A stretch of DNA of 64,000 nucleotides from positions 248,001 to 312,000 of the forward strand of contig CP031518.1 in NCBI GenBank assembly GCA_017161305.1, given 5' to 3'. This document shows, piece after piece, positions 38,815 to 46,025 of the stretch. The notes beneath the pieces were generated by a model that was not told the origin of the DNA, made no database searches, and saw only the letters and a program-made list of their open reading frames with translations. The DNA is from Treponema ruminis. Its GTDB lineage: Bacteria > Spirochaetota > Spirochaetia > Treponematales > Treponemataceae. The first letter of the stretch is position 1, and each line of letters opens with the position of its first letter. A program made the translations under genes and the position numbers.

Positions 38815-38837
38815 AGTGTGACATAAAAGTGTGACAT
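38815..38837 (+). repeat. Two direct copies of GTGTGACATA before the integrase
   Basis: AGTGTGACATA occurs twice 13 bp apart between tRNA and integrase. Short direct repeats here are typical arm-type binding sites for integrase or excisionase; that role is inferred. Confidence 0.45.
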
Positions 38838-38887
38838 AGTTTAATTTTCAATACACTTTCCTCTGTCACTGTAAGGATTCTCTTAAT

Positions 38888-40267
38888 ATGGTTAGCCATA
38901 AACTCCCGTTCTCTTTGTCAAAACGGAAAAAAAGCCGTTTTTATTACGTTCGTTTTAAAAATAGCGAAGGGAAATATCTTTCCGCTGTCTCCACTCAAGA
39001 ATCAGACTACGACAAAGCCGTTTCTGTTGCACTTAAATGGTATGCCTCAGGGCAAATTAACGGAAAACAAAAAACGCAGGAAATCAAAGAAAAATCGTTT
39101 CTGCAAAATTTAAGGCACGCTGACATCAGCGATAGCGAAGCCCCGAAAATCTTGGAGCTGTTGAAACAACGAGGAATTTTAAGAAGTTATGTACAATCAG
39201 GCTCAAAAAATGATGTAGATTTTGCAGAGTTTTTAAAAACTTATTGGAGCTGGGACAAGTCAGAGTATATTCAGGAAAAATTGAGAACTGAAAAAAGCAT
39301 CGGAAAGGCTCATTGCAGGACCTGCCTGCACTATGTTCAAGATTTTTGGATTCCCTTTTTTAATGGCAAACTCTTAGGCGAAATTACAAGGCAAGATTTG
39401 AAAGATTTTTTATCATTCATCCAAAAAATGGGGAAAAGCATATCGGCAAAAAATCAAATATGGCTTGCAGGTGCTCAGGCCTTGCGCTGGGCTTACAATA
39501 ACGAGATGATTGACCGTGACATAACTGCTGGATTAACTGGCTTTTCCGGAAAAAAGCCACAACGGCAAATACTTACGCCAGAACTTGCAAAAGCTGTTTT
39601 TGCCGTTGACTGGAATGACAGACGCTTTAAGCTCGCAAACCTGCTTGCAATGTGCACCGGCTTACGCATCGGCGAAATAAGAGCGTTGAGAAAATGTGAC
39701 CTCGGCGAATCGTGCCTTTATATCCGGCACTCATGGAGCGACATCGAAGGGCTAAAATGCACGAAAAACGGCGAAAACAGAACGGTTTTGCTGCCATTTA
39801 CGGGGCTGTCTGAAAAACTTCTCGAACTCGCAGAAGCTAATCCTTTTGATAAAAGCATGGAAGCTTTTGTTTTTTTTGCTTCGATTCCCGGCAAGCCGAT
39901 TGAATCAAGATGCTTTTTATGTGCATTACATTCGGCTCTCGAAAAAGTAGGGATGAGCAAAACAGAAGCCAAAAAATATTGTTTCCACGCATGGCGTCAT
40001 TTTTATGCTTCATACATGCGTGAAAAAGTCAGTGAAAAGCTCTTGCAAAGCCAAACGGGACATAAAACACTTGCAATGCTGGAACACTATTCAGATCATA
40101 AAATTTCTGGAGATGATGAAAAAATCCAAACGGCACAAAGAGAAGTTTTCGGCGAAATTATTGAAAACAGCAAAATAGAATTCTCTCCAAAACTGCTCTA
40201 TCAGAATGTAAAAACTGACTTCATGGATAAATCAGATTTGTATGAACATTCACGGCAATTCAGATAA
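38888..40267 (+). CDS. int: Tyrosine recombinase/integrase
   Basis: 459 aa. N-terminal arm-binding region (residues 1-95) with KSRFYYVRFKNSEGKY, a core-binding SAM-like domain (residues 120-220), and the catalytic domain with the conserved Arg in MCTGLRIGEIRALRK, then HAWRHFYASYMRE (HxxR) and QTGHKTLAMLEHYSDH (second His and the nucleophilic Tyr). It performs site-specific integration and excision. Its place beside tRNA-Ala marks the attL end. It is the only right-pointing gene in this end of the prophage; a strong terminator follows immediately. Confidence 0.92.
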   Translation: MVSHKLPFSLSKRKKSRFYYVRFKNSEGKYLSAVSTQESDYDKAVSVALKWYASGQINGKQKTQEIKEKSFLQNLRHADISDSEAPKILELLKQRGILRSYVQSGSKNDVDFAEFLKTYWSWDKSEYIQEKLRTEKSIGKAHCRTCLHYVQDFWIPFFNGKLLGEITRQDLKDFLSFIQKMGKSISAKNQIWLAGAQALRWAYNNEMIDRDITAGLTGFSGKKPQRQILTPELAKAVFAVDWNDRRFKLANLLAMCTGLRIGEIRALRKCDLGESCLYIRHSWSDIEGLKCTKNGENRTVLLPFTGLSEKLLELAEANPFDKSMEAFVFFASIPGKPIESRCFLCALHSALEKVGMSKTEAKKYCFHAWRHFYASYMREKVSEKLLQSQTGHKTLAMLEHYSDHKISGDDEKIQTAQREVFGEIIENSKIEFSPKLLYQNVKTDFMDKSDLYEHSRQFR

Positions 40268-40311
40268 AATAAACCGCTCCTGTCAGAAATACACTGAAAG
40301 AGCGGTTTATT
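40268..40311. terminator. Bidirectional terminator between integrase and DGR cassette
   Basis: Perfect 12-bp stem AATAAACCGCTC/GAGCGGTTTATT around a 20-nt loop, with T-rich tails in both directions (TTTTTTATT on plus, AATAAA... reversed to TTTTATCTG on minus). It separates the integrase (plus) from the 79-aa gene (minus). Confidence 0.85.
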
Positions 40312-40313
40312 TT

Positions 40314-40553
40314 TTATTCGGACTCAAGTTCCCCTTGCAGCTCATTGATTCTGTCACGCACTTTCTGCCTCTCTGATATAAGCTCGGCCAAATCATACGG
40401 CATGGGCTTATCCTGCAATTTTGCCTCATAGCATTTGATTATCTTCCAGTCTCCGATGTCACTTGAAGACGCTGACAACCTGTTAATAAGTGTTCGAACT
40501 TCGCTTTCCTTATGCTCACGCTCCATCTGCTTTTTCATTTCTTTCTCGTCCAT
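40314..40553 (-). CDS. 79-aa protein downstream of and overlapping the DGR reverse transcriptase
   Basis: Charged, mostly helical 79-aa protein (MDEKEMKKQMEREHKE..., SDIGDWKIIKCYEAKL, PYDLAELISERQKVRDRINEL). The IGDWKI...PYDL...RQxxRDxIN pattern feels like a conserved phage small protein, but I cannot name its family. Its ATG lies inside the reverse-transcriptase gene (19-nt overlap), so the two are translationally linked, and it is the last gene before the terminator. It could be an accessory DGR factor or an unrelated passenger. Confidence 0.65.
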   Translation of the reverse strand: MDEKEMKKQMEREHKESEVRTLINRLSASSSDIGDWKIIKCYEAKLQDKPMPYDLAELISERQKVRDRINELQGELESE

Positions 40554-41590
40554 ATAGACCCCCCTGTAGTTGATTTATATAATGCGTCAAGATTTCTGAC
40601 ACTATTATAGCAATTGTATCTGATGATATTTCCGCGCCAGCTTTTGTACTGATCTTTTATCTGCTGGATTGTCATTCTGTTTTTATTTACAAGCTCGGCG
40701 AGCTTTTTCAGCTTTCGTCGCTCCCGCACAAATCCTTTTCGGACTGGTCTTTTTATAATCTTTCCGGATTTCGTGATATTGTATCTGATCTGTAAGAAAG
40801 AAAAACCTTTTTCAAGTTTCACAATCTGCGTTTTCTTTGTATTGATTATAATTCCGAGCTTTTCTGTAATTACACGATACTTTTTGAAAAGTTCTCTTAA
40901 AAAGTCCTTGTTTTCGTGAATAATATATGTGTCGTCCATATAACGGCCATAATATTTGCAGCCTTTGACAATCTTGCAGAAATTATCAAATTCTGTAGGA
41001 TAGAAAATACCCGCCGTCTGTGAAAGCTGGCTTCCGATTCCGACTCCTTTTTCATTGCCAAAAGTTGAAATCAGATAGCGCGTTAAATTTATGATTCTTT
41101 CATCATCAATTTTTTCTGCGATTTTATTACATAGTTCATCATGAGGAATATTGTCAAAATACTTTGAGAAATCTATCAGAAGGACATAGCCTTTGTTGCC
41201 GTGCTTCCTGTAATATTTTTCCAAATGTGCCTGAAGCCGTTTCCTTGTGAACTCTATCCCCTTTCCCTTCTGGCTTGCGCCGTTGTCGTAAATCAGATAC
41301 CTGAATAAATGCGGATTCAAGATATTGTCGCAAAGATTCCTCTGAATCACCCTGTCAGATATATGCAGTGCCTTAATATGCCTTCGTTTTCCCCGCTCGC
41401 TAAGCTCAAACTCGCTGAACGGTTTTTGCCTGTATGTTCCGTTCAAAAGCTCGTTCCGTGCCTTCGTGATGTTGCGTATTATGTCAGCTTCGTAATACTG
41501 CACGCTTGCTTTCCAGTCAGTGCCTTTTTTGCATTTCTGAAAAGAGTCATATAGATTATCCAAATCACAAAGTTTCTCAAAATCTGTCAT
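40535..41590 (-). CDS. DGR-type reverse transcriptase
   Basis: 351 aa. Reverse transcriptase motifs in order: RRHIKALHISDRVIQRNL, VLLIDFSKYFDNIPH (motif with the first catalytic Asp, about residue 139), GVGIGSQLSQTAG (motif 4; the LSQ in place of QG is the DGR signature), and YGRYMDDTYII (YMDD catalytic pair, about residue 221), then KLGIIINTKKTQIV. A C-terminal thumb follows (KRPVRKGFVRERRKL). It copies the template RNA into cDNA with adenine-directed errors. Order on the minus strand: target 1, 40-aa ORF, Avd-like, template repeat, this gene. The spacer from template repeat to ATG is 139 nt. Confidence 0.93.
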   Translation of the reverse strand: MTDFEKLCDLDNLYDSFQKCKKGTDWKASVQYYEADIIRNITKARNELLNGTYRQKPFSEFELSERGKRRHIKALHISDRVIQRNLCDNILNPHLFRYLIYDNGASQKGKGIEFTRKRLQAHLEKYYRKHGNKGYVLLIDFSKYFDNIPHDELCNKIAEKIDDERIINLTRYLISTFGNEKGVGIGSQLSQTAGIFYPTEFDNFCKIVKGCKYYGRYMDDTYIIHENKDFLRELFKKYRVITEKLGIIINTKKTQIVKLEKGFSFLQIRYNITKSGKIIKRPVRKGFVRERRKLKKLAELVNKNRMTIQQIKDQYKSWRGNIIRYNCYNSVRNLDALYKSTTGGSIWTRKK

Positions 41591-41820
41591 AAAAAAAATC
41601 GGAAAGGCGCTTAAAGCAGTTCCTGTCGTAACAGACTGCGTCGCCTTTCATATTCACCTTTTACGGTAAGGATTCTGCTTCCTTCGCCATTGTGTGCGGA
41701 AATATTTTCCTTTACACACGATTTCAAATCGGGGACGGACATAATTGTTCGTATTCCCAGCGTTGTTGTAGTTGGCATTGCCATTGTTGTTGACATTGCA
41801 GAAATTAGCAGCAGACGCTA
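41591..41820 (-). ncRNA. DGR template RNA region (template repeat plus spacer)
   Basis: From the template repeat (41730-41820) to the reverse-transcriptase start there are 139 nt with no convincing gene. In the Bordetella phage DGR a spacer of about 140 nt downstream of the template is bound by RT-Avd and primes cDNA synthesis; length and place match. Paired segments are visible right after the template: GATTT-g-AAATC, and GTGTG...CACAC enclosing GGAAA-ata-TTTCC. The 5' and 3' ends of the RNA are not determined by sequence. Confidence 0.75.
41730..41820 (-). repeat. DGR template repeat (TR)
   Basis: 91 bp. On the minus (coding-sense) strand it holds 28 adenines, mostly in 12 AAC/AAT codons. 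It aligns without gaps to VR1 (42590-42680) and, over 88 bp, to VR2 (47386-47473). All 13 differences to VR1 and all 12 to VR2 are at template adenines, and no C, G or T of the template is changed. The 3' end is GTCCGTCCCCG, the GC-rich initiation-of-mutagenic-homology segment; past it TR and VR diverge. TR starts where the Avd-like gene ends. Confidence 0.95.
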
Positions 41821-42363
41821 TCAAGCAGAACCCTTTTCTTTTCTCCTTTTATTGTCAGACTGTCGCCAGCCCTTTATCAAATCTTCCTCACGGTCTAAAG
41901 CGTCCATGAGGTCGGTCGTGAACTTCAAGCTCACATCAAACATCTCCTTTATGTGGTCGATTTCCACATAAAGATTCTGGACTATCCCTATAGCGTCGTT
42001 CTGATTCTTTCTTCTTTGCTCCCATTCAAAATCATAGTTGGGGTGCAGCTTGTTCGCTTGTACGATGTAGAAAGTAAGCATGTTGCAGTATTTCTTAATC
42101 AGTTTTTTCTCATCGTCCAGATACCAGTCAGGATATTCTGAATTATACGCCCTGTTGGGGTTGACTCCGTACTTCTCATAGATTCCATCTATAAGTTTCT
42201 GATCTTCCTCGCTGATGTCTCTTGCAATCTGCCTTATGCTTCTGGGATTCTTCTTGATTCCAAACTCACGGATCAGCCATAAGTCAATGTCTTTCCGTAT
42301 GCGTTTGGCATTCTTGTAGAATTCCATTTTGCTCAGGTCCCTAAGCCCGCTCGGCTCACTCAT
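41821..42363 (-). CDS. Avd-like DGR accessory protein
   Basis: 180 aa, predicted almost wholly helical, basic at both ends (C-terminus KGWRQSDNKRRKEKGSA). Segments: RIRKDIDLWLIREFG, PDWYLDDEKKLIKKYCNMLTFYIVQANKL, NAIGIVQNLYVEIDHIKEMFDVSLK. Position between the target gene and the template repeat is that of avd in other DGRs, whose product is a small basic four-helix bundle that binds the reverse transcriptase and its template RNA. This protein is longer than the roughly 125-aa classical Avd and I see no certain sequence match, so the call rests on position, basic charge and helical pattern. Its stop codon abuts the template repeat. Confidence 0.65.
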   Translation of the reverse strand: MSEPSGLRDLSKMEFYKNAKRIRKDIDLWLIREFGIKKNPRSIRQIARDISEEDQKLIDGIYEKYGVNPNRAYNSEYPDWYLDDEKKLIKKYCNMLTFYIVQANKLHPNYDFEWEQRRKNQNDAIGIVQNLYVEIDHIKEMFDVSLKFTTDLMDALDREEDLIKGWRQSDNKRRKEKGSA

Positions 42364-42365
42364 CC

Positions 42366-42488
42366 TTATTCTCCATCAAGTACGATATAGCTGTACTTGC
42401 TTACGATGATTTTATCCTCGCTGACCTTAAAATATTCCGCGAGAATCTTCTTCACATCCGTAGTGCTTAATACTTTTCCTGTTTGCAT
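42366..42488 (-). CDS. 40-aa ORF in the DGR cassette
   Basis: MQTGKVLSTTDVKKILAEYF, then a short VSEDKIIVSKYSYIVLDGE end. AGGAG lies 6 nt before the ATG, and its TAA is 2 nt before the ATG of the Avd-like gene, so it is certainly placed to be translated in the cassette. No family recognised. Confidence 0.7.
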   Translation of the reverse strand: MQTGKVLSTTDVKKILAEYFKVSEDKIIVSKYSYIVLDGE

Positions 42489-42521
42489 GTTTTTCTCCTG
42501 TCTAAAGAATTTTAGTATGTG

Positions 42522-42546
42522 CTGAGGTGGCTCACCGCCACCTCAG
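42522..42546 (-). other. Hairpin downstream of VR1
   Basis: Perfect 10-bp stem CTGAGGTGGC/GCCACCTCAG with a 5-nt loop (GGTGA on the coding strand), 24 nt after the target 1 stop. No T-run follows on either strand, so it is not an ordinary terminator. DGRs often carry such a hairpin/cruciform after the VR that helps mark the recipient site. Confidence 0.75.
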
Positions 42547-42570
42547 ATTAAAGATACGCTCCGGCTCCGC

Positions 42571-43689
42571 CTACGCTGCGAGGACGAAGCGGGGACGGAC
42601 ATAAAGGTTCGCATGCCCAGCGTAGTCGTAGTAGGCATTGCCATAGCTGTTGACAAGGCAGAAACAAGCAGCAGACGCTACGTCCTTGAGCCAATAATAA
42701 CTACTTCTGTTATTCTGGATCAGCGGGTGCTTAAATGCTGCAAACTGTTTTTTTGCTATTCCCGTATCATATCCAGAACTGCTCCATACAACAGAACCAT
42801 AAACTTCAACCTCAGATAAAAGCACTGCCTGGCAGCTCGTCCAATTCCAGCCACTTGATGCACCTCCAGCATTGCCAAAACGGTTTACAGCACTTGAATC
42901 CATTGCGTTTGACAGCAGCTCACCCGTTGTCTGTAAATGCCTTCCGAATTCCGCATAAAGCTGCTTATTGATTGTGGCTCCACTTGCCGTGCTTCCGGTT
43001 GTCGTTACTGCGCCGAGGACTTCAGTATGCATCTTGCTTCCGACATAACCATTTGCAGTAGTATTGCTGTCATTCATCGCATGGCATCCAAAATGATTCG
43101 GCTCTGATGTACTTATGCCCTTTCCTGGTACCATTACAAGATGATGAGCTGTCATATACTGCGGATAACCCTGATACATGAGGCCGTCAATCTCAGCGAT
43201 TGTTACCCATGACGTGCCTACCGTTCCGGCATAAGAATCAGGGCAGGTAATGCCCCGTGACATCTGGAAATAATCGCCCGCGTAGATGTCCTCATAAAGC
43301 TGGAAGCCGTCAGTGCCGGTGAGGCGTTTCCATAATGTGCCGTCTTGATAATATGATGTGATGTCTTTCGGAACAAGCCGCATGATCTTGTGAGAGAACG
43401 CGGACTGTAAATAAAGGTAAGTTGTCTCTCCTGTGGCAGGAACGGCAAAGCCTCTTGCAACCTGCCCGAAATCCTTTGCTAAGGCAGCAATGATGCCGTT
43501 GTTTTGTGATATTGATTCGATAAATTTACCGCTTCCACCGACGTTTTCACAATTTAAAATACTCGCAAAAAAAGCGCAGAGAGCTTCCTGCGAATATTTA
43601 CCGTCATTACCGTTTGCATCAGTTCCCATCAGAAAGGAACTGGCGGCAGGTTCTTTTGTAATTTTGTCAATAAATCTTACTACGCCCAT
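42571..43689 (-). CDS. DGR variable protein 1 (C-type-lectin-fold target)
   Basis: 372 aa. N-terminal 100 residues (VVRFIDKITKEPAASSF...) are unlike the rest; the middle contains SRGITCPDSYAG, NKQLYAEFGRHLQTTGE and GWNWTSCQAVLLSEVEVYG, followed by a C-terminal ligand-binding fold of the DGR target kind (QFAAFKHPLI ... YYWLKDVASAACFCLV) ending VRPRFVLAA. Residues 337-366 are the variable region. No signal peptide. Probably a virion tip or receptor-binding protein, as in other phage DGRs. AGGAG before the ATG; the gene follows TerL by 28 nt. Confidence 0.9.
   Translation of the reverse strand: MGVVRFIDKITKEPAASSFLMGTDANGNDGKYSQEALCAFFASILNCENVGGSGKFIESISQNNGIIAALAKDFGQVARGFAVPATGETTYLYLQSAFSHKIMRLVPKDITSYYQDGTLWKRLTGTDGFQLYEDIYAGDYFQMSRGITCPDSYAGTVGTSWVTIAEIDGLMYQGYPQYMTAHHLVMVPGKGISTSEPNHFGCHAMNDSNTTANGYVGSKMHTEVLGAVTTTGSTASGATINKQLYAEFGRHLQTTGELLSNAMDSSAVNRFGNAGGASSGWNWTSCQAVLLSEVEVYGSVVWSSSGYDTGIAKKQFAAFKHPLIQNNRSSYYWLKDVASAACFCLVNSYGNAYYDYAGHANLYVRPRFVLAA
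42590..42680 (-). repeat. DGR variable repeat 1 (VR1)
   Basis: 91 bp matching the template repeat except at 13 positions, all adenine in the template. Ten amino-acid changes result (Asn to Cys, Leu, Ser, Tyr, Tyr, Asp, Tyr, His, Leu and Thr to Ala). The last 11 bp on the coding strand (GTCCGTCCCCG) are unchanged, as expected of the homology that starts mutagenesis. Confidence 0.95.
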
Positions 43690-43706
43690 TTCTTTTCTCC
43701 TAAGAA

Positions 43707-43718
43707 TACAGTCATTTT
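43707..43718 (-). promoter_or_regulatory. Repeated leader motif AAAATGACTGTA, copy 1 (target 1)
   Basis: On the minus strand AAAATGACTGTA lies 17 nt before the target 1 ATG, with AGGAG between. The same 12-mer precedes TerL (45406-45417) and the K-like tail gene (61614-61625), in both cases exactly 5 nt before an ATG. Three copies of a 12-mer are not expected by chance. Function unknown. Confidence 0.6.
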
Positions 43719-45400
43719 TAGAAAATCATGTCTTCCACTGAAAAATCTTGCGGCAAAAAGGCCTCGTTCTGTGACACGCCGTAAGCCATTATCGAGCTGA
43801 TTACGCCGTCTATTCGCTGTGTGCTTGCCTTGCTTTTCTTCATCGGCTTGTAGTTACCGTTTACATCCGGCTTGATTTCGACATTGTTTATCATCCAGAG
43901 CATTACTGGGCTGTTGTCCACGAGTTTTCCATCCTTCACGGTCTTTTCATAAGACTGAGTGAGAGGGGAAAGTTTACGCAAACTCTGCTCGATCTCAATC
44001 AGGGCAATATCCGGCCGTTCCGCATCCAGCTCTTTGATTACGTCCTTTGCCTGCCATTTATCGTACCCTATGCCCCGCAACTTGAAGCGGTCCGCATCCT
44101 CCAGAATGTCCCGGACAATGAAGCTGTAATCAATCGTGTTTCCGGGAATTGCCGTGATGATGCCGCTATCAATCCACTGAAAAAAGTTGATGTTTTCTTT
44201 TCTGTAGCGTTCGTGTGCCGTGCCTTCAGGAATGTAGAAACGGTGAAAATAGTAGTCCTTGCCGTCTTTTTCAAAGAGTTTCGTGAAGGCGCAGAGGTCG
44301 TCAACCTGAGCAAGGTCGAGGCCTCCGTAACATTCCATGCCCTCAAAATCCTCGACCTTTGCGTCAATTTTCTTGTTTTTCTGCCATGTTTCGATTGCAA
44401 GCCATGACTTTTCGCCACCACCGCCCCAAATCCCGAAGGTTTTTGCCTTCAGTTCGGGGATTTTGTGGGGCGTGAGTTCCGCGTCGTCGATGTCGGACTG
44501 AATGACGGAAGGGTCAATAATGTCGTAAAGGCTTGGATTTGCCTTCTGCCATAATGCCGGATCATGATAATCGTCGTTTTCATCAAGGGCATAAATCACG
44601 GAGAAAAAATCTTCCTGCGTCTGTGTTCCGTTCAGGATTCTCTTTGCCTTTAAATTCTGCTCAAAGCATGGGTTTGAGACTTCGACATCGGCGGTGGTAA
44701 CGACAACAAGTTGGGCGTCTTTTTTGCTCCTCATGCCGTACTGCATTGACATGAACATCTTGTCGCTCTGAAAGTCGTGGTATTCGTCCAGCACGGCAAA
44801 CCGAGGGCGCAGGCCGTCAACGGATTTTCCGCCGTCACAGTAAAAGCCAAGCCTTGATTTTTCGTTAATGTCTTTGAATGTGATTGCGAGTGAACGGCAG
44901 TCCAGAATGTCGTCAAGAGCGGGCTCTGCCTTGATGATGTCGCGCACTTCCTTGAATGTTTTTTCTGCCAGCGTGTCGGAGCTGGAAACAAGATAGGATT
45001 CAGATGCCTTGTATTTTAGAAAGTTGAAGACTACGAGCGGAAGAAGAACCCCTGTTGTTTTCCCGTTCTTTCGGTTTACCTCTATGTAAGCCATTCGGAA
45101 TCGCTTTCGGTCACTGTCTCCTTTGTGCCGCCAGCCTTCCACGTTCGCAAAAACAAAAATCTGCCAGGGTAAAAGGTCGATTGTCTTTCCGTTGAGGTCG
45201 CCGGGCTTAAGGGATTCTGCGAAAGAAAGCACCATTTCGGCGGCTTTTTCGTCAAAATAATAGGGAAAATCGTCCCTTTTCTCGCGTTTTCGGTCGGAAA
45301 TGAAGCGTTTAACGGCTTTTTTTGTCCAGATTCCGGCGACAATCTTGCCGCTGGCGATGTCTGAGCAGTATTTCTCAAGTATTTCCATGTAGTTTTTCAT
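43718..45400 (-). CDS. Terminase large subunit (TerL)
   Basis: About 560 aa from ATG 45400. N-terminal ATPase: Walker A-like EVNRKNGKTTG (about residue 107), Walker B with catalytic acid FAVLDEYHDF (about 202), motif III VVVTTAD. C-terminal RNase H-like nuclease: CYGGLDLAQVDDL (first metal-binding Asp) and later GIGYDKWQAKDVI, IDGVISSIMAYG. Cuts and pumps phage DNA into the head. A TTG-initiated longer form starting at 45457 would read through the terminator hairpin, so I prefer the ATG, which has only the AAAATGACTGTA motif 5 nt upstream. Unusual in being far from TerS (about 2.6 kb) with cargo between. Confidence 0.92.
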   Translation of the reverse strand: MKNYMEILEKYCSDIASGKIVAGIWTKKAVKRFISDRKREKRDDFPYYFDEKAAEMVLSFAESLKPGDLNGKTIDLLPWQIFVFANVEGWRHKGDSDRKRFRMAYIEVNRKNGKTTGVLLPLVVFNFLKYKASESYLVSSSDTLAEKTFKEVRDIIKAEPALDDILDCRSLAITFKDINEKSRLGFYCDGGKSVDGLRPRFAVLDEYHDFQSDKMFMSMQYGMRSKKDAQLVVVTTADVEVSNPCFEQNLKAKRILNGTQTQEDFFSVIYALDENDDYHDPALWQKANPSLYDIIDPSVIQSDIDDAELTPHKIPELKAKTFGIWGGGGEKSWLAIETWQKNKKIDAKVEDFEGMECYGGLDLAQVDDLCAFTKLFEKDGKDYYFHRFYIPEGTAHERYRKENINFFQWIDSGIITAIPGNTIDYSFIVRDILEDADRFKLRGIGYDKWQAKDVIKELDAERPDIALIEIEQSLRKLSPLTQSYEKTVKDGKLVDNSPVMLWMINNVEIKPDVNGNYKPMKKSKASTQRIDGVISSIMAYGVSQNEAFLPQDFSVEDMIF

Positions 45401-45405
45401 AGAAA

Positions 45406-45417
45406 TACAGTCATTTT
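45406..45417 (-). promoter_or_regulatory. Repeated leader motif AAAATGACTGTA, copy 2 (TerL)
   Basis: Five nt before the TerL ATG; it continues as ATTTCTATGA, so the ATG inside the motif would open a 5-codon reading frame whose stop overlaps the TerL start. Confidence 0.6.
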
Positions 45418-45420
45418 GAC

Positions 45421-45455
45421 AAAAAAATGAGTTGTCAAGAAATATTTGACAACTC
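45421..45455 (-). terminator. Terminator upstream of TerL
   Basis: Stem GAGTTGTCAA/TTGACAACTC with a 7-nt loop followed on the minus strand by ATTTTTTT. It closes the transcript of the 68-aa gene and isolates TerL, which therefore needs its own promoter. Confidence 0.85.
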
Positions 45456-45463
45456 AAAGGGAA

Positions 45464-45670
45464 TTATTTCGTTAAATTGTCTGATGAAAACGCAAGGTCC
45501 AGAAGGTATCGGCTTGTTGTCTTTCCGCTTTTTGCGACAAGTTCTTTGAGCCGTTCCAATTCTTCTGGCTGACAGCTTACAGAAAAGGAAACACGTTTCA
45601 AGCCGGTGGCTTTTCGCCCGCCACCGTGGTAGCCGTAGCCAGAATATTTAGGCTTTTCTGTTTGTTCCAT
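45464..45670 (-). CDS. Ribbon-helix-helix-like small DNA-binding protein
   Basis: 68 aa: a Gly/His-rich start (SGYGYHGGGRKATG), then KRVSFSVSCQPEELERLKELVAKSGKTTSRYLLDLAF, which fits the Arc/CopG ribbon-helix-helix pattern (strand SFSVS, two helices with SRYLLDLA). Such proteins are usually autorepressors or antitoxins. It overlaps the end of a 34-aa membrane peptide gene by 23 nt, an arrangement seen in small toxin-antitoxin pairs, but this is only suggestive. Confidence 0.65.
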   Translation of the reverse strand: MEQTEKPKYSGYGYHGGGRKATGLKRVSFSVSCQPEELERLKELVAKSGKTTSRYLLDLAFSSDNLTK

Positions 45671-45752
45671 GATTGTTTTTCCTAGATTTTCTTGTGTAAT
45701 AAATTACAATACCGATTACGACGCCTGCCATTATTGGGAAAAAAATTGACAT
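45648..45752 (-). CDS. 34-aa membrane peptide
   Basis: MSIFFPIMAGVVIGIVIYYT followed by RKSRKNNHGTNRKA: one membrane helix and a basic tail. GAGGTG lies 4 nt before the ATG. It overlaps the 68-aa gene. Holin-like or toxin-like peptides look like this; no family identified. Confidence 0.6.
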   Translation of the reverse strand: MSIFFPIMAGVVIGIVIYYTRKSRKNNHGTNRKA

Positions 45753-45773
45753 AAGCACCTCGATGATTTAATA

Positions 45774-45812
45774 TTAAAAGGAAAGGGAAGCTCGCATTTC
45801 TGCGAACTCCCC
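45774..45812 (-). terminator. Hairpin after the 37-aa gene
   Basis: Twelve-bp stem (with G-U pairs) GGGGAGTTCGCA/TGCGAGCTTCCC closed by a GAAA tetraloop, followed on the minus strand by TTTCCTTTT. Six nt after the stop at 45819. Confidence 0.7.
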
Positions 45813-45818
45813 ACCGAC

Positions 45819-45932
45819 TTACTTAGATTTCTTGTCTAGCCATTTGGTTATGTAGTACGTGACTACTGCAACAACCAGGGTTAGCAGGAAATCAACCAGC
45901 TTATCGGCTAAGTAAAGTAGTACTTCCTTCAC
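45819..45932 (-). CDS. 37-aa membrane peptide under its own strong promoter
   Basis: From GTG: (M)KEVLLYLADKLVDFLLTLV, then VAVVTYYITKW, then LDKKSK: one membrane helix and a Lys-rich tail, as in Hol-Tox-type or type I toxin peptides. GGAG lies 7 nt upstream. Promoter, 5'-end hairpin and terminator surround it exactly, so it is an autonomous transcription unit inside the cargo block between terS and terL. Toxin function is an inference. Confidence 0.6.
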   Translation of the reverse strand: MKEVLLYLADKLVDFLLTLVVAVVTYYITKWLDKKSK

Positions 45933-45943
45933 TTAGGTCTCCT

Positions 45944-45997
45944 TATCAGCGCGTCCGCTGATAGTTATAATATAATGTCAATTCTGTTTTTTGTCAA
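45944..45997 (-). promoter_or_regulatory. Strong promoter plus 5'-end hairpin for the 37-aa peptide
   Basis: On the minus strand TTGACA (45997-45992), 17-bp spacer, TATATT (45974-45969), then a perfect 8-bp hairpin TATCAGCG-gacg-CGCTGATA at 45963-45944, which begins at the predicted transcript start. The ribosome site follows directly. The hairpin could stabilise the RNA or be an operator. Confidence 0.75.
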
Positions 45998-46025
45998 TAC
46001 GTTTTACAAAATAATACTAAATTAC

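Noticed and set aside
41611..41796. 61-aa open frame across the template repeat
   Set aside because: It reads through the adenine-rich template and the spacer; the region is better explained as template RNA, and there is no good ribosome site.
45400..45457. TTG start for TerL at 45457
   Set aside because: It would translate the terminator hairpin; no ribosome site.
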